The translations under genes and the position numbers were made by a program. A stretch of DNA of 64,000 nucleotides from Bradyrhizobium manausense. GTDB lineage: Bacteria; Pseudomonadota; Alphaproteobacteria; Rhizobiales; Xanthobacteraceae. Below, one piece after another: positions 8,004 to 16,804 of this stretch. Position 1 is the stretch's first letter, and every line of letters starts with the position of its first letter. A model generated the notes under the pieces. It made no database searches, had not been told where the DNA came from, and saw only the letters and a program-made list of their open reading frames with translations. The DNA is taken from positions 124,001-188,000 of the forward strand of contig NZ_JAFCKB010000010.1 in assembly GCF_018130615.1 (NCBI RefSeq), in the 5' to 3' direction.

Positions 8004-8108
8004 GTGATTGCGTTTGGCCTGATCGTGACTGGGACTGCACTGCTTCTGTCCGGCATCGTTGCCTTCGGCTTTCACAGAAACTCGCTGCACTCGATGGCGT
8101 TGCTATAG
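8004..8108 (+). CDS. Possible 34-residue membrane peptide
   Basis: A GTG at 8004 has a well-placed AGAGG (7991-7995) upstream and opens a 34-codon frame ending in TAG. The peptide begins VIAFGLIVTGTALLLSGIVA and ends FHRNSLHSMALL, so it is one hydrophobic helix with a short basic tail. An AT-rich stretch (7930-7970) lies upstream and could hold a promoter. Its size is below usual gene-calling limits. I do not recognise it; the helix and the ribosome binding site are the only support. Confidence 0.35.
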   Translation: MIAFGLIVTGTALLLSGIVAFGFHRNSLHSMALL

Positions 8109-8245
8109 CGTACCGGCCTTCCCTGAACGTCAGGGTATCCCTCGCCAGGACCTGAACGCGCGTGGCAGTGTGACGAGGTCAGGCTCGCTTTAACGGAAGT
8201 GAACCTTTGTCGTCCCGAGGCCAATGTGCGGAAACTGCGCGGTTC

Positions 8246-8950
8246 TTACCGTGGCCCTCTCAGCTGCCATTCGCCCTTCCGGCGTTCAATAAAGCCTGAA
8301 ACGCCTCGTTGGGGCCCTGTCATCGACGACGCAAGAAGCTTGATGCGAGCGTTTCCCTCGAAGCCGGCGAATTCATAGAGCCATTGGCCATCGTCCGGGA
8401 CCCGATAATGCCACTCCTTGAGAGAGGGATCGGGCGTCGCCGGAACGACGTCCATTCCGTTGGGAAGGCCAGCGGGACCTACAGACGAGGCGACAGATGC
8501 GAGCCAGCGCCTGTCCGGCGAGTAGTGCGGAGGCGCAACGATTTCCACAACGTCACCCGTAGCGATCCTCACGAGGAGCCAACTCGCACCTTCCCAATAA
8601 TCAACCTCGATCAAGACAAGGTCGTGCTCGGGAAAATACCCCGTCAGTTGATACTTGAGGCAGCCGTCAGCGTCGCCGGACCGACACTTCGCTTCCTCGT
8701 TGAGATAAATCCTCGTCTTCCCGTTCCTGAACTTCAGTTGCAAACCAGGGCCAACGCGCTTGGCGAATTCGCCGACCTGTTCCAGACAGGCCCGCTCCGA
8801 CCGATCAATGTCGCCGACGCCATGGTCGTCGATGCAGCGGCCATCCTGCGACGGATGATCAGAAAAAGAATAGGGAGTGACCGCAAAGGCGTTCGCATCA
8901 AACCATGCAGCCGCGATGACCATTGCAAGCCGTATCAGGGAGACCTTCAT
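8246..8950 (-). CDS. Secreted protein of unknown function
   Basis: The protein has 234 residues from the ATG at 8950 (an earlier in-frame start would precede the signal peptide). The N-terminus MKVSLIRLAMVIAAAWFDAN is a signal peptide, with cleavage likely near AFA. The mature part has three Cys in the first third (GRCIDDHG, ACLEQVG, KCRSGDADGCLKYQ), suggesting disulfides in the periplasm. The pattern LVLIEVDYWEGASWLLV followed by SPDRRWLASVASS looks like a beta-rich repeat protein, but no named family is evident. It stands alone in the accessory region. Confidence 0.65.
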   Translation of the reverse strand: MKVSLIRLAMVIAAAWFDANAFAVTPYSFSDHPSQDGRCIDDHGVGDIDRSERACLEQVGEFAKRVGPGLQLKFRNGKTRIYLNEEAKCRSGDADGCLKYQLTGYFPEHDLVLIEVDYWEGASWLLVRIATGDVVEIVAPPHYSPDRRWLASVASSVGPAGLPNGMDVVPATPDPSLKEWHYRVPDDGQWLYEFAGFEGNARIKLLASSMTGPQRGVSGFIERRKGEWQLRGPR

Positions 8951-9172
8951 CGGGGAACCTGCGTTAGTCAAAGTACCGCCAACGTAGTGGCAGAAAGACC
9001 TTGCTGGCCGAGTTAACTGCTCAGGTCAAAATGACCAGGTCTTCGATCTCGGCTATGGGAGACGAGCGCTGGCTCATTCAGCGCAACAGTCCGTTTACCA
9101 GCACCTAGATGTCGCCTGCAGAGCAAACCAACGAAAGTCGCAAGTTGCTCTCGACCCTGGTACTCTCGGTGG

Positions 9173-9538
9173 ATGGCGACGTCGAGAATGCTCCGTATTC
9201 TCCGAGTTGTGAGCCTGCTTTGCCTATGCATCGTGGGAGCGGCCGTCGTTGTAATCCCCTTGGAGCTTGCGGCTTATCCTATGCTGAAATCCATCGGATG
9301 CAGTTGGACTGACGGGGAACAAAGCTTTACCTGCGCAGAGGGCTGGGTCGGTCGCTTCATCTCGACCGCGCTCAATCTGCCAATACGGTTCTCTGACGCG
9401 AGAGAGTTTACGTTCTGGGTCAGTGCACCGGCTGGTCGAGGATTCGCGGTTTACCTGTTTGACGCGATCTTCACTCTCGCACTGATCTATCCCCTGCTGA
9501 TACTCTTTGCGCGGAAAGGCGGTCGGCAGGGCAGTTGA
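9173..9538 (+). CDS. Small membrane protein, unknown function
   Basis: The protein has 121 residues and starts at the ATG at 9173 (an alternative is the Met at codon 6). It has a clear N-terminal transmembrane helix (VVSLLCLCIVGAAVVVIPLE) and a C-terminal one (FAVYLFDAIFTLALIYPLLI), with a loop holding a Cys pair (IGCSWTDGEQSFTCAEGW) that could form a disulfide outside the membrane. The loop-between-helices arrangement resembles small inner-membrane orphans of rhizobia. No functional motif is seen. Confidence 0.55.
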   Translation: MATSRMLRILRVVSLLCLCIVGAAVVVIPLELAAYPMLKSIGCSWTDGEQSFTCAEGWVGRFISTALNLPIRFSDAREFTFWVSAPAGRGFAVYLFDAIFTLALIYPLLILFARKGGRQGS

Positions 9539-9818
9539 CGTCTGCAACGGGTCACTTCCGAGCATCGCGCGATGCGAGCTCCTGCGTCCGAAGGACTACA
9601 ACGCCGATTCCCCGACCGTAATGTTGTTTAACTGCCGTTCGATACAAGACTGCGGTCTGCTCTTGCTGATGCGGAAGTGTCTGAGAGGCAGTTGCCGGAA
9701 GGACCGCAGCGACCTTTGCTCCGCGCGGGCGGCTTGGTATTGTTGCTGTGCTGGAGGACCGGACTCTCTGTGTCCGCAGTCCCCTGAAGCAGGATCCGCA
9801 AATCCTGGGAGTCACATC

Positions 9819-10076
9819 ATGCGCGCGCTTCCCTTTCTCCTCATCCTTTGGATCACAATGTCGGCGTCCGCTCCGGCCGCAGCTCAACGGTTCAACGGCA
9901 ACTATCCGGTCTGCCTTCAGAAGTGGGAGTGGGGCGGCGCCAGCTATATTTCGTGCCACTATAGCTCGTGGGAAGAGTGCAAGGCGACGGCAGCAGGCCT
10001 TTCCGCCATGTGCTTGCTGAACCCTTACGTGCAGCGGCCAGTTCCCCCAGAGCGCGGTCCGCGCCCCTATAGGTGA
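9819..10076 (+). CDS. DUF3551 family small secreted protein
   Basis: The protein has 85 residues from the ATG at 9819, with GGGAG upstream at good spacing; the much longer open frame before it is not coding. A signal peptide (MRALPFLLILWITMSASAPA) ends near AAAQ. The mature part has the DUF3551 pattern: NYPVCLQKWEWGG, then SCHYSSWEECKATAAG and MCLLNPYV, with four Cys that can form two disulfides. This family is expanded in Bradyrhizobium and has no known function. It is monocistronic here. Confidence 0.75.
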   Translation: MRALPFLLILWITMSASAPAAAQRFNGNYPVCLQKWEWGGASYISCHYSSWEECKATAAGLSAMCLLNPYVQRPVPPERGPRPYR

Positions 10077-10159
10077 GATTGCGGCGGCAGCCGCGTTCGA
10101 TGACGCGCGCGATGGGATTCACAAGTACGCTACCCATCCCGCACGTGCCGCATGGTGAG

Positions 10160-10810
10160 TTACAGCAGCGTCGGCAGGTCGCCCATCCGATGGAAGACGG
10201 CGTCGCAAATCGGCGTCAGCTCCAGTTCGGCGTGCGCATCGCCTCCGGCAAAACCCAGGACTTTCATTCCTGCAGCCTTTGCGGCGCGGACTCCCGACAA
10301 CGAATCCTCGACAACGACGCAATTTGAGGGGTGCGCACCCATCGTTTGCGCGGCATGCAGAAACAGGCCGGGATCCGGCTTCCACGAACCAACCTCGTAC
10401 GCGCTGAAGATGCGGCCCTGGAAATGCTCAAGAAGTTTCGTCAATCCGAGCGCATGCGTGAGCTTCGACATCGGTCCGTTCGACGCCACGCAAACGGGAA
10501 TGGTGATTTCGGCGAGCGCGGCATGAATTCCTTCGATGGGCTGCAGCTCGGCGTCAAACGCCAGCGCCGTTGCCTGTCGAACGTCCGCGACAAAACTGTC
10601 CCGGACGCTACGGCCCAGCCGGCGTTCGATGTCGCGGACGCAATCCGCCATCTTGACCCCTCTGAAGGAACGCACGGCATCGTCCACGCCGATCGCCACG
10701 CCTTCCTCGGCGGCTTTCCGGGCAAGGACGGTCAGCGCGATGATCTCACTATCAACCAGAACGCCGTCAGAATCGAAGATGACGAGCTCGGGAACGAGGC
10801 GCGTATTCAT
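10160..10810 (-). CDS. HAD superfamily phosphatase/phosphoglucomutase-like (subfamily IA)
   Basis: The protein has 216 residues. The ATG at 10810 overlaps the stop of the upstream gene by four bases (ATGA), so the two are translationally coupled. The HAD motifs are in order: motif I LVIFDSDGVLVDSE with the nucleophile Asp and acid/base Asp, motif II in VCVASNGPMS, a Lys in SWKPDPGLF, and motif III VVVEDSLSGVRAAKAAG. Subfamily IA members dephosphorylate sugar phosphates or, like beta-phosphoglucomutase, isomerise them. The specific substrate is not readable. Confidence 0.88.
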   Translation of the reverse strand: MNTRLVPELVIFDSDGVLVDSEIIALTVLARKAAEEGVAIGVDDAVRSFRGVKMADCVRDIERRLGRSVRDSFVADVRQATALAFDAELQPIEGIHAALAEITIPVCVASNGPMSKLTHALGLTKLLEHFQGRIFSAYEVGSWKPDPGLFLHAAQTMGAHPSNCVVVEDSLSGVRAAKAAGMKVLGFAGGDAHAELELTPICDAVFHRMGDLPTLL

Positions 10811-11295
10811 CTCTCGGGGGTTTCCTCGTCGCCCGGCCGATGCGCCGTGACGCGATCGTCGGCACGCCGCAGCCGCCGGCACAGTTCGCGATTGATGTTC
10901 TGCAGCACGATCACATAGGCGCGGATATCGGCCTTGTAACAGGCGTAGAGCTTTTGGGCGGTCAGCTCATACAGCACGGTCTCGCTCTCCGCGACCACCG
11001 TAGCCGAGCGGTTTTGCATTTCGATCAGCGTCATCTCGCCGAAGAAATCGCCCGCCTCCAGAACGGAAATCGGGACGAGCGTTCCCGCATGCGCCCGTTT
11101 GCTCACGGCCAGCCGGCCGGATTTGACGATGAACATCGAGCGGCCCGGCTCGCCTTCCGCCACGATTGTCGCGCCAACATCGAAGCGGCACTCGACCAGC
11201 ATCGAGATCAGGAGGTCGAGACTGGAGTCGGAAAGGCCGCCGAAGAACGGCGTCGCGAGCAGGAAGGCTTTCAGGTCGGGAGCGCTGACGGTCAT
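10807..11295 (-). CDS. Cyclic-nucleotide-binding domain protein
   Basis: The protein has about 162 residues with a single cNMP-binding domain and no DNA-binding helix-turn-helix, so it is a binding or regulatory subunit rather than a Crp-type activator. Visible are LVECRFDVGATIVAEGEPG, MFIVKSGRLAVSKR, and the phosphate-binding cassette GDFFGEMTLIEMQNRSATVV with its Glu and Arg. A helical tail follows. The start is uncertain: the ATG at 11295 is used, and further in-frame starts lie at 11343 and 11349. It is coupled to the HAD gene through an ATGA overlap. Confidence 0.8.
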   Translation of the reverse strand: MTVSAPDLKAFLLATPFFGGLSDSSLDLLISMLVECRFDVGATIVAEGEPGRSMFIVKSGRLAVSKRAHAGTLVPISVLEAGDFFGEMTLIEMQNRSATVVAESETVLYELTAQKLYACYKADIRAYVIVLQNINRELCRRLRRADDRVTAHRPGDEETPER

Positions 11296-11389
11296 TGCGC
11301 GAGGATACGTCCCATCATCATTTGCGGCAAGCTGCGCACGCATTGGCACTGACGGCGCCCAAGATGTTTGAAGAGCGGCGTCGCCCGGT

Positions 11390-11995
11390 TTACTGCCGCG
11401 CGACGGTCTCGCTCCGCACCATCCGCTTTCGCCAGAGGTCAGCCATGACCTTGACGGTGGCCGCCAGCACAGCTGCGCAGAGCACTGCCTTCGAGATGCT
11501 CTCCATCGTCCCCTCGATCAGCAGGCAGTGGACCACGCTGCATGCGACGATGACGAGCGCGAGGGGAATATGGACGAAGCGCCAGGTTCGCAGCCGCAAT
11601 CCCAACCGCCGGCGCAGCGCAGCCAGAACCGCGACCGCGAAGATCGCCCACATGGCGACCACGCCAAAGGGGGAAAATGGCGTCGGCGATGAGAAGGTCA
11701 GCGCGTCGATCATATCCGGCGGACTGGTGAACCAGAGGCCAGCGACATGGATCACCACCGCCAGGGCAAGCGCATCGCCGATCCAGTGATGGGCGCGCCG
11801 TGCGCGATAGGCCGACAGGCCCGGCAAAACTCCGCCAATCAGCAGCGGTTGAACCAGCACCAGGCCGAGTGCAACAATCCCGGCGAATCCGGCGAGGATG
11901 TAGACCGGACCGCGCCATGCGAGCTGCTCGCTTGCGGCTGCGAGCGCGATCGGCACGCCGATGGCCACGGCAAGGGCGGCCCAGATCAGGGGCAT
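11390..11995 (-). CDS. Ferric-reductase-like transmembrane protein
   Basis: The protein has about 201 residues if started at the ATG at 11995; a GTG at 12019 or TTG at 12025 upstream is possible. There are about five to six transmembrane helices (IWAALAVAIGVPIALAA, YILAGFAGIVALGLVLVQPL, ALALAVVIHVAGLWF, AMWAIFAVAVLAAL, IPLALVIVACSVVHCLLIEG). Histidines suited to haem ligation lie in HHWIGD, VVIHVAG, FVHIP and VVHCLL. This matches the haem-binding domain of the ferric reductase/YedZ group without the flavin domain. It is 35 bases downstream of the Tat-exported gene and probably works with it in the cell envelope. Confidence 0.8.
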   Translation of the reverse strand: MPLIWAALAVAIGVPIALAAASEQLAWRGPVYILAGFAGIVALGLVLVQPLLIGGVLPGLSAYRARRAHHWIGDALALAVVIHVAGLWFTSPPDMIDALTFSSPTPFSPFGVVAMWAIFAVAVLAALRRRLGLRLRTWRFVHIPLALVIVACSVVHCLLIEGTMESISKAVLCAAVLAATVKVMADLWRKRMVRSETVARQ

Positions 11996-12030
11996 CCGGG
12001 CCGATCTCCACCCCTGCACCTGCAACGCAG

Positions 12031-12534
12031 TCAGGCCGGCTGAAGCACGAAGTGCGCCTCGAGGCTGGTGTCCTTGGCGCTGCGCATGATCGGCCGCAGG
12101 AAGACGGTTTTGAACTCACCGCTGTCATAGGCGAGGTGACCATGCGGCTGGCCGAAGATCGGAATGATCTGGGGCATCTCGAGCCGAAACGCGCCGTCCT
12201 TGCCGGTGAGCGTGGCGCCGTGACTCTGCGGCTCGTGCTCCTGGCCTTCGACCGTGTGCGCCCAGATCTGGATGCGTTGACCCGCCAGCGGCGCCCCGTC
12301 GCCGGCGCGGCGCACGGTGCCGCTCATCCAGAAGCCGCCCTTTCCGATCCGGTCCACGACCGGCGCGCCCTTGCGGTAGTTGTTCGCGCCGCCCGTCATC
12401 GTTTCAGTCGGCGCAAGGCCGTCCGCGCTCGCCGGCAGCAGCAGCCCGGAAGCGCCGGCTGCCAAAACCCCTGTTGCGAGGACGGAGCCGCCGGCGGCGA
12501 GGAGGCTGCGGCGGCTGAGTACGACGATGGTCAT
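12031..12534 (-). CDS. Tat-exported protein, intradiol-dioxygenase-like beta fold
   Basis: The protein has 167 residues from the ATG at 12534 with a GGAGG-type ribosome binding site. The N-terminus carries a twin-arginine signal (SRRSLLAAGGSVLATGVLAA). The mature domain (FWMSGTVRRAGDGAPLAGQR, IQIWAHTVEGQEHEPQSHG, TLTGKDGAFRLEMPQIIPIF, GQPHGHLAYD) resembles the intradiol ring-cleavage dioxygenase/prealbumin-like fold, but the full Tyr2-His2 iron site cannot be confirmed. Export by Tat implies a folded, perhaps cofactor-bound, periplasmic protein. The ferric-reductase-like gene downstream is the natural partner. Confidence 0.72.
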   Translation of the reverse strand: MTIVVLSRRSLLAAGGSVLATGVLAAGASGLLLPASADGLAPTETMTGGANNYRKGAPVVDRIGKGGFWMSGTVRRAGDGAPLAGQRIQIWAHTVEGQEHEPQSHGATLTGKDGAFRLEMPQIIPIFGQPHGHLAYDSGEFKTVFLRPIMRSAKDTSLEAHFVLQPA

Positions 12535-12717
12535 GTCAGGTCCTCCCGGCGACGGTGGCGCTGATTGGAGGATACAACAACACGCGTCAGACGCCCAGTT
12601 GAGACGACGGGCGAGACGCGGCGGAATAACAGGGTTGTGAACGGTGCTCTACCCATCGTGCGCGCTGACACTACATGTGACTGCCTCGGACGCAGATCCC
12701 CCACTCCGGTAGTCGCT

Positions 12718-13725
12718 ATGATCCCTTTCTCCGTGCTCGACCTCGCTCCCATCCGGCAGGGTTCCGACGCCGCGCAGGCATTTCGCAATTCACTCGATCT
12801 CGCACAGCACGCGGAACGGTGGGGCTTCAAACGGTTCTGGCTCGCCGAGCACCACAACATGACGGGCATTGCGAGTGCGGCGACATCGGTGGTGATCGGG
12901 CATATCGCGGGCGGCACCAGGACGATCCGCGTCGGCTCGGGCGGCGTGATGCTGCCGAACCATTCGCCGCTGGTGATCGCCGAGCAGTTCGGCACGCTGG
13001 AATCGCTTTATCCCGGGCGGATCGATCTCGGGCTCGGGCGCGCGCCGGGCACCGACCAACTGACCGCACGGGCGATGCGGCGCGACCTTGCGACCGCTGC
13101 CGAAAACTTTCCGCACGACGTGCTGGAACTGCAGGCGCTGCTCGGTGATGTGCAGCCGAACCAGGCCATCCGCGCCGTGCCCGGCATGGGGACCAAGGTG
13201 CCGCTGTGGATCCTCGGCTCCAGCATGTTCGGCGCGCAGCTCGCGGCCATGCTCGGGTTGCCTTTCGCCTTCGCCTCGCACTTCGCGCCGCAAATGATGA
13301 TGCCGGCGCTGCGCGAGTATCGCGCGCGGTTCGAGCCCTCGGCACAGCTCGACAAGCCCTATGCGATGATCGGCGTCAATGTGTTCGCCGCCGACAGCGA
13401 TATCGAAGCGCAGCGCATGTTCTCCTCGCTGCAGCAGCAGTTCATCAATATGCGCCGAGGCACGCCGGGCCAGCTGCCGCCGCCGGTCGAGGACATGGAC
13501 GCGCTGTGGTCGCCGGCTGAGAAGGCCGGCGTCGCGCAGTCGCTGGCCTGCTCCGCCGTCGGCTCGCCGGCGGTCGTCGAAGAGAAGCTGAAGGCGCTAA
13601 TCGCCGACACCGCCGCGGACGAGCTAATGACCACGGGGCAGATCTACGATCACGCGGCACGCCTGCGCTCATTCAAGATCGCGGCCGAGGTGCGGGACAG
13701 GTTGGCGAAACAGCCGGCAGTGTGA
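12718..13725 (+). CDS. LLM class flavin-dependent oxidoreductase
   Basis: The protein has 335 residues from the ATG at 12718; the upstream part of the open frame is not protein-like. It belongs to the luciferase-like monooxygenases: [77 protein letters not shown] and a late SPAVVEEKL segment. These match the group 1 subfamily (MsnO8/YhbW type). The enzymes use reduced flavin supplied by a separate reductase. The substrate is unknown. The gene is a single unit convergent with the catabolic operon. Confidence 0.9.
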   Translation: MIPFSVLDLAPIRQGSDAAQAFRNSLDLAQHAERWGFKRFWLAEHHNMTGIASAATSVVIGHIAGGTRTIRVGSGGVMLPNHSPLVIAEQFGTLESLYPGRIDLGLGRAPGTDQLTARAMRRDLATAAENFPHDVLELQALLGDVQPNQAIRAVPGMGTKVPLWILGSSMFGAQLAAMLGLPFAFASHFAPQMMMPALREYRARFEPSAQLDKPYAMIGVNVFAADSDIEAQRMFSSLQQQFINMRRGTPGQLPPPVEDMDALWSPAEKAGVAQSLACSAVGSPAVVEEKLKALIADTAADELMTTGQIYDHAARLRSFKIAAEVRDRLAKQPAV

Positions 13726-13735
13726 AGGGCGATGT

Positions 13736-13757
13736 GCGCGCCCCGATGACGGCGCGC
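13736..13757. terminator. GC-rich hairpin between convergent genes
   Basis: GCGCGCC (13736-13742) and GGCGCGC (13751-13757) form a perfect 7-base stem with an 8-base loop, in the 52-base gap between the LLM gene and the convergent amidohydrolase gene. There is no strong T run (only TCTT on the plus strand), so it may be a weak or factor-assisted terminator. Confidence 0.4.
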
Positions 13758-13777
13758 TCTTGGCGACCTCCGAGCCT

Positions 13778-14653
13778 CTAATCCGGAAACCCGAACAGCT
13801 TTGCCGGATTGTGCACCAGGATCTTCTCCAACTCCGCCTGGTCCGGCGCATAGCGGTACATCAGTTCGAGCAGATCGGCGTCGTTCGGCGGCTGCTTGAC
13901 GGAGACCGGATGCGGCCAGTCGCTGGCCCAGACGCAGCGGTCGATGGCGGCCTCGATATAGGCGCGCGCGATCGGGATGACGTCGTCGTAGGGAGGGCCG
14001 GCCTGCGAGGTCTTCTCGCCAAGCGAGAGCATGACCCAGAAATTGCCCTTCTTGAGCAACTCCAGCATCTTGCGCAGGTTCGGATCGTCCTTGCCGCGCG
14101 ACGGCTCCGGCCGCGCCATGTGGTCGATCAGCACGGGGACGTCGAGGTTTTCGTATTTGGCGACGCTGGAGACGATGCCATCCTTCTCCGGCTGGATCTT
14201 GACGTACCAGCCGATCTCGCGGATGCGCGCGACGGCGCGAGCGAAATCGGCATCCGACAGCACCGCGCCGAGCTCCTGGCGGAAGCTGAAGCGCGCGCCG
14301 CGCACGCCGGCATCATGCAGCTTGGCAAGATAGGAGTCGTTGGCTTCCGCAAAGACCAGCGCGTTGGCGCAGCCGCGATAGTTCGGCCCCATTGCGGCGA
14401 GGCCGTCGAGCACGACGGAATGGTCGGCGCCGTAGGTCGTGGTCTGCACGATGATGCCGCGCTCGATGCCGAGCGTCTTGTGCACGCGCAGCGCCGCTTC
14501 CCAGGTCGCGGTCGGCATCCGATAGGCCGCACCGGGACGCTCCGGATATTTGTCGATCGGACCCAGCACGTGGAACTGGCTGTCGACGGTCTTCGGCGGC
14601 GGCGCCTTGATCGGGCGGCGCGGATTGGGATCGAACGGCAGATAGGCCGGCAT
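13778..14653 (-). CDS. Amidohydrolase family 2 (TIM-barrel) hydrolase
   Basis: The protein has 291 residues and is the last gene of the leftward catabolic operon. It looks like the COG3618/LigI-type amidohydrolases: an N-terminal strand TVDSQFHVLGPIDKYPERPG, RGIIVQTTTYGADHSVVLDG, VPVLIDHMARPEPSRG, and the C-terminal metal Asp region CVWASDWPHPVSVKQPP. The usual first-strand HxH is QxH here (DSQFH), as in part of this family, so it probably has no binuclear metal centre. Members hydrolyse lactones formed in aromatic catabolism, such as 2-pyrone-4,6-dicarboxylate. It follows the RidA gene by 12 bases. Confidence 0.85.
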   Translation of the reverse strand: MPAYLPFDPNPRRPIKAPPPKTVDSQFHVLGPIDKYPERPGAAYRMPTATWEAALRVHKTLGIERGIIVQTTTYGADHSVVLDGLAAMGPNYRGCANALVFAEANDSYLAKLHDAGVRGARFSFRQELGAVLSDADFARAVARIREIGWYVKIQPEKDGIVSSVAKYENLDVPVLIDHMARPEPSRGKDDPNLRKMLELLKKGNFWVMLSLGEKTSQAGPPYDDVIPIARAYIEAAIDRCVWASDWPHPVSVKQPPNDADLLELMYRYAPDQAELEKILVHNPAKLFGFPD

Positions 14654-14665
14654 GCAAGTGCTCCC

Positions 14666-15058
14666 TTAGTCGATCACGGCGGTGAAGTCGCACTGCACCA
14701 GCGCGCCGCCGTCCATATTGTCCATCGGCAGCGCGTGGCGCGCCGGGCGCGAATGCTCGTCCGGAAACATCTTGAGCCATTCGACATTGACGGGGCCGCG
14801 CTGCGTGCGGTCCTTCAGCCACACCGTCATCTTGATGATGTCGGAGGTCGAGCCGCCCGCGGCCTCCACCGTCGCCTTCATGTGAGCAAACATGTTGGCG
14901 CATTGCGCGTCGAGACTCTCTGGCATCACGCCGGCCGCATCGCGGCCGAGAATGACGCCGGACATCACGAGATTACCAATGCGGCAGGCGTTCGGAATCG
15001 GATTGGCGTGCTTGAAGCCGCCGATATGGATGCTCTTGCGCCGCGATTGACCGGTCAT
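14666..15058 (-). CDS. RidA family (imine/enamine deaminase-like) protein
   Basis: The protein has 130 residues, starting at the ATG at 15058 behind a GAGGAAG ribosome binding site. The core matches the RidA/YjgF/Rid family: NPIPNACRIGNLVMSGVI, CANMFAHMKATVEAAGGSTS and DIIKMTVWLKD, with a terminal GGALVQCDFTAVID. The conserved substrate Arg of RidA is plausibly the R in HSRPARHALP. Members hydrolyse reactive enamines or imines, and some act in catabolic operons as 2-aminomuconate deaminase. Its position between the hydratase and the amidohydrolase supports a catabolic role. Confidence 0.88.
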   Translation of the reverse strand: MTGQSRRKSIHIGGFKHANPIPNACRIGNLVMSGVILGRDAAGVMPESLDAQCANMFAHMKATVEAAGGSTSDIIKMTVWLKDRTQRGPVNVEWLKMFPDEHSRPARHALPMDNMDGGALVQCDFTAVID

Positions 15059-15082
15059 GGTGCGCTTCCTCTTGTTGTTGGT

Positions 15083-15886
15083 TCAGACGAACTGGCAGGA
15101 CACCGAGCCGAACGGGCCATAGTCGGCATGGAAAGTGTCGCCGCGGCGGATATCGACCGGGCGCGTGAACGATCCCGCCAGCACAACTTCGCCGGCGGCG
15201 AGATGCTCGTCATGCGGCGCGAGGCGGTTGGCGAGCCAGGCGATACCGTTGGCGGGATGGTTGAGCACGCCGGCGGCAAGCCCGGTCTCCTCGACCTCGC
15301 CGTTGCGGAACAGCAGTGCACCGATCCAGCGCAGATCCGCATCCAGCGGACGGAACGGCCGGCCACCCAGCACCAGCGCGGCGTTGGCCGCGTTGTCCGA
15401 GATCGTGTCCACGACTTTTCGGGTCTTGCCGGTCTCGGGATCGACGCGATGCATGCGCGTCTCCAAAATCTCGAGCGCGGACGTGACGTAGTCGGTGGCG
15501 TTGAGCACGTCGAAGATGGTGCAGTCCGGTCCGCGCAGCGGCGCCTTCAGCACGAAGGCGAGCTCGACCTCGATCCGCGGTGCGTGGAAACGATCGAACG
15601 GGATCGGCGTGGCGTCGGCATAAAACATGTCGGCGAACAGCACACCGTAATCGGGCTCGGAGATGCCGACCGCATTCTGCATCGCCTTCGAGGTCAGGCC
15701 GATCTTGTGGCCCTTGACGACGCGGCCGCGGCCGAGCTGGAGTTTCGTCCATGTACGCTGGACGGCGTAGGCGTCCTCGATGCTGAACTCGGGAAACTCT
15801 TTCGAGAACATCGGGATCAGCGCCTTGGTGCGCTCGGCCTCATCCAGGCGCGCGGCAAGGCGTTCGATCGTGGCGGCGTCCAGCAT
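15083..15886 (-). CDS. 2-oxo-hept-4-ene-1,7-dioate hydratase-like (HpaH family)
   Basis: The protein has 267 residues and belongs to the 2-keto-4-pentenoate hydratase group, within the FAH fold. The sequence [58 protein letters not shown] and the [15 protein letters not shown] region are characteristic of HpaH in the homoprotocatechuate meta-cleavage pathway. The metal-binding Glu pair is in RIEVELAF. It adds water to the dienoate formed after ring cleavage and decarboxylation. It is two bases downstream of the FAH-family gene, in one operon. The exact pathway substrate is uncertain because no ring-cleavage dioxygenase is nearby. Confidence 0.85.
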   Translation of the reverse strand: MLDAATIERLAARLDEAERTKALIPMFSKEFPEFSIEDAYAVQRTWTKLQLGRGRVVKGHKIGLTSKAMQNAVGISEPDYGVLFADMFYADATPIPFDRFHAPRIEVELAFVLKAPLRGPDCTIFDVLNATDYVTSALEILETRMHRVDPETGKTRKVVDTISDNAANAALVLGGRPFRPLDADLRWIGALLFRNGEVEETGLAAGVLNHPANGIAWLANRLAPHDEHLAAGEVVLAGSFTRPVDIRRGDTFHADYGPFGSVSCQFV

Positions 15887-15888
15887 AT

Positions 15889-16749
15889 CTATTGCTCCGC
15901 AGCCACCGTGTTGCGCAGAGTGCCGATGCGGCTCGACTCGATTTCGACGACGTCGCCGGCCTTGAGCCAGCGCGGCGGATCGAAGCGCGCGCCTGCCCCG
16001 GTTGGAGTGCCCGTCACGATCATGTCGCCGGGCTTGAGGGTGGCGAAGGTGGAGAGATAGGAGATCAGGAAGTCGAACGGGAACATCAGCCGCTCGGTCG
16101 TGTCCTGCTGCCGGACCTCGCCATTCACGCGCGTGACGATGTCATGGGGCCCGCGCGGATCGAGCTCGTCCGCGGTGACGATCCAGGGGCCGATGCTGCC
16201 GGAGCGATCAAAATTCTTGCCTTGCGTGACGTTGAACTTGCCATGGCGCAGCCAGTCGCGGATGGTGCCCTCGTTGCACAGTGTCATGCCGAAGATGTGC
16301 GACCAGGCTTTCTCGCGGCGGATATGACGGCCGCCCTGGCCGATCACGATGACGAGCTCGCCTTCATAGTCGAGCTGCTCCGACACCTTGGGCTTCTCGA
16401 GCGGCTGGCCGGAGCCGGTCATCGACGACATGCTGCGCACGAACAGGCTCGGATATTTGGGCAGGTCCGAATTGTCTTTGTATTCTGCATTGCGCTCGGC
16501 GTAGTTGACGCCGATGCACCAGAGCTTTTCGGGCGCCAGCACCGGTGGCAATAGCGTGAGGGCCTCCAGCGCGAAGTCCGGTTTTTGTCCGGCCACTGCC
16601 TCCTGCGCGTCGGCGAGCGCGTTGGCCACGATCAGCGCCTTCACGTCGGAGAAGTCGCGGCCGATCCGCCTGGTCAGATCGACCACACCGCCTTCGACCA
16701 CCGCGCCGTAGCGCGGCTCTCCGTCCACCAGATAGCTTACGAGTCGCAT
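15889..16749 (-). CDS. Fumarylacetoacetate hydrolase family protein
   Basis: The protein has 286 residues. The ATG at 16749 has a GGAGAG ribosome binding site. It shows the FAH catalytic core: [36 protein letters not shown], the metal-binding [43 protein letters not shown], and near the end [20 protein letters not shown]. Relatives decarboxylate or hydrolyse 1,7-dioate ring-cleavage products (HpaG/NahK-like) or act as acylpyruvases. In this operon it would work directly before the HpaH-like hydratase. Confidence 0.88.
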   Translation of the reverse strand: MRLVSYLVDGEPRYGAVVEGGVVDLTRRIGRDFSDVKALIVANALADAQEAVAGQKPDFALEALTLLPPVLAPEKLWCIGVNYAERNAEYKDNSDLPKYPSLFVRSMSSMTGSGQPLEKPKVSEQLDYEGELVIVIGQGGRHIRREKAWSHIFGMTLCNEGTIRDWLRHGKFNVTQGKNFDRSGSIGPWIVTADELDPRGPHDIVTRVNGEVRQQDTTERLMFPFDFLISYLSTFATLKPGDMIVTGTPTGAGARFDPPRWLKAGDVVEIESSRIGTLRNTVAAEQ

Positions 16750-16804
16750 AGTCGTTCTCTCCAATGGTGTTCGGACGGTCCGCCGGTGGACGCGGCGCGT
16801 ACGT

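Noticed and set aside
7240-10160. Integration site (att) at the tRNA-Thr 3' end
   Set aside because: I noticed no direct repeat of the tRNA end and no integrase in the accessory stretch.
13760-16060. Plus-strand open frame of 766 codons
   Set aside because: It is antisense to four well-supported genes of the catabolic operon, its composition (Arg, Ala, Asp, His-rich) is typical of reverse-strand shadows in GC-rich DNA, and it has no recognisable domain.
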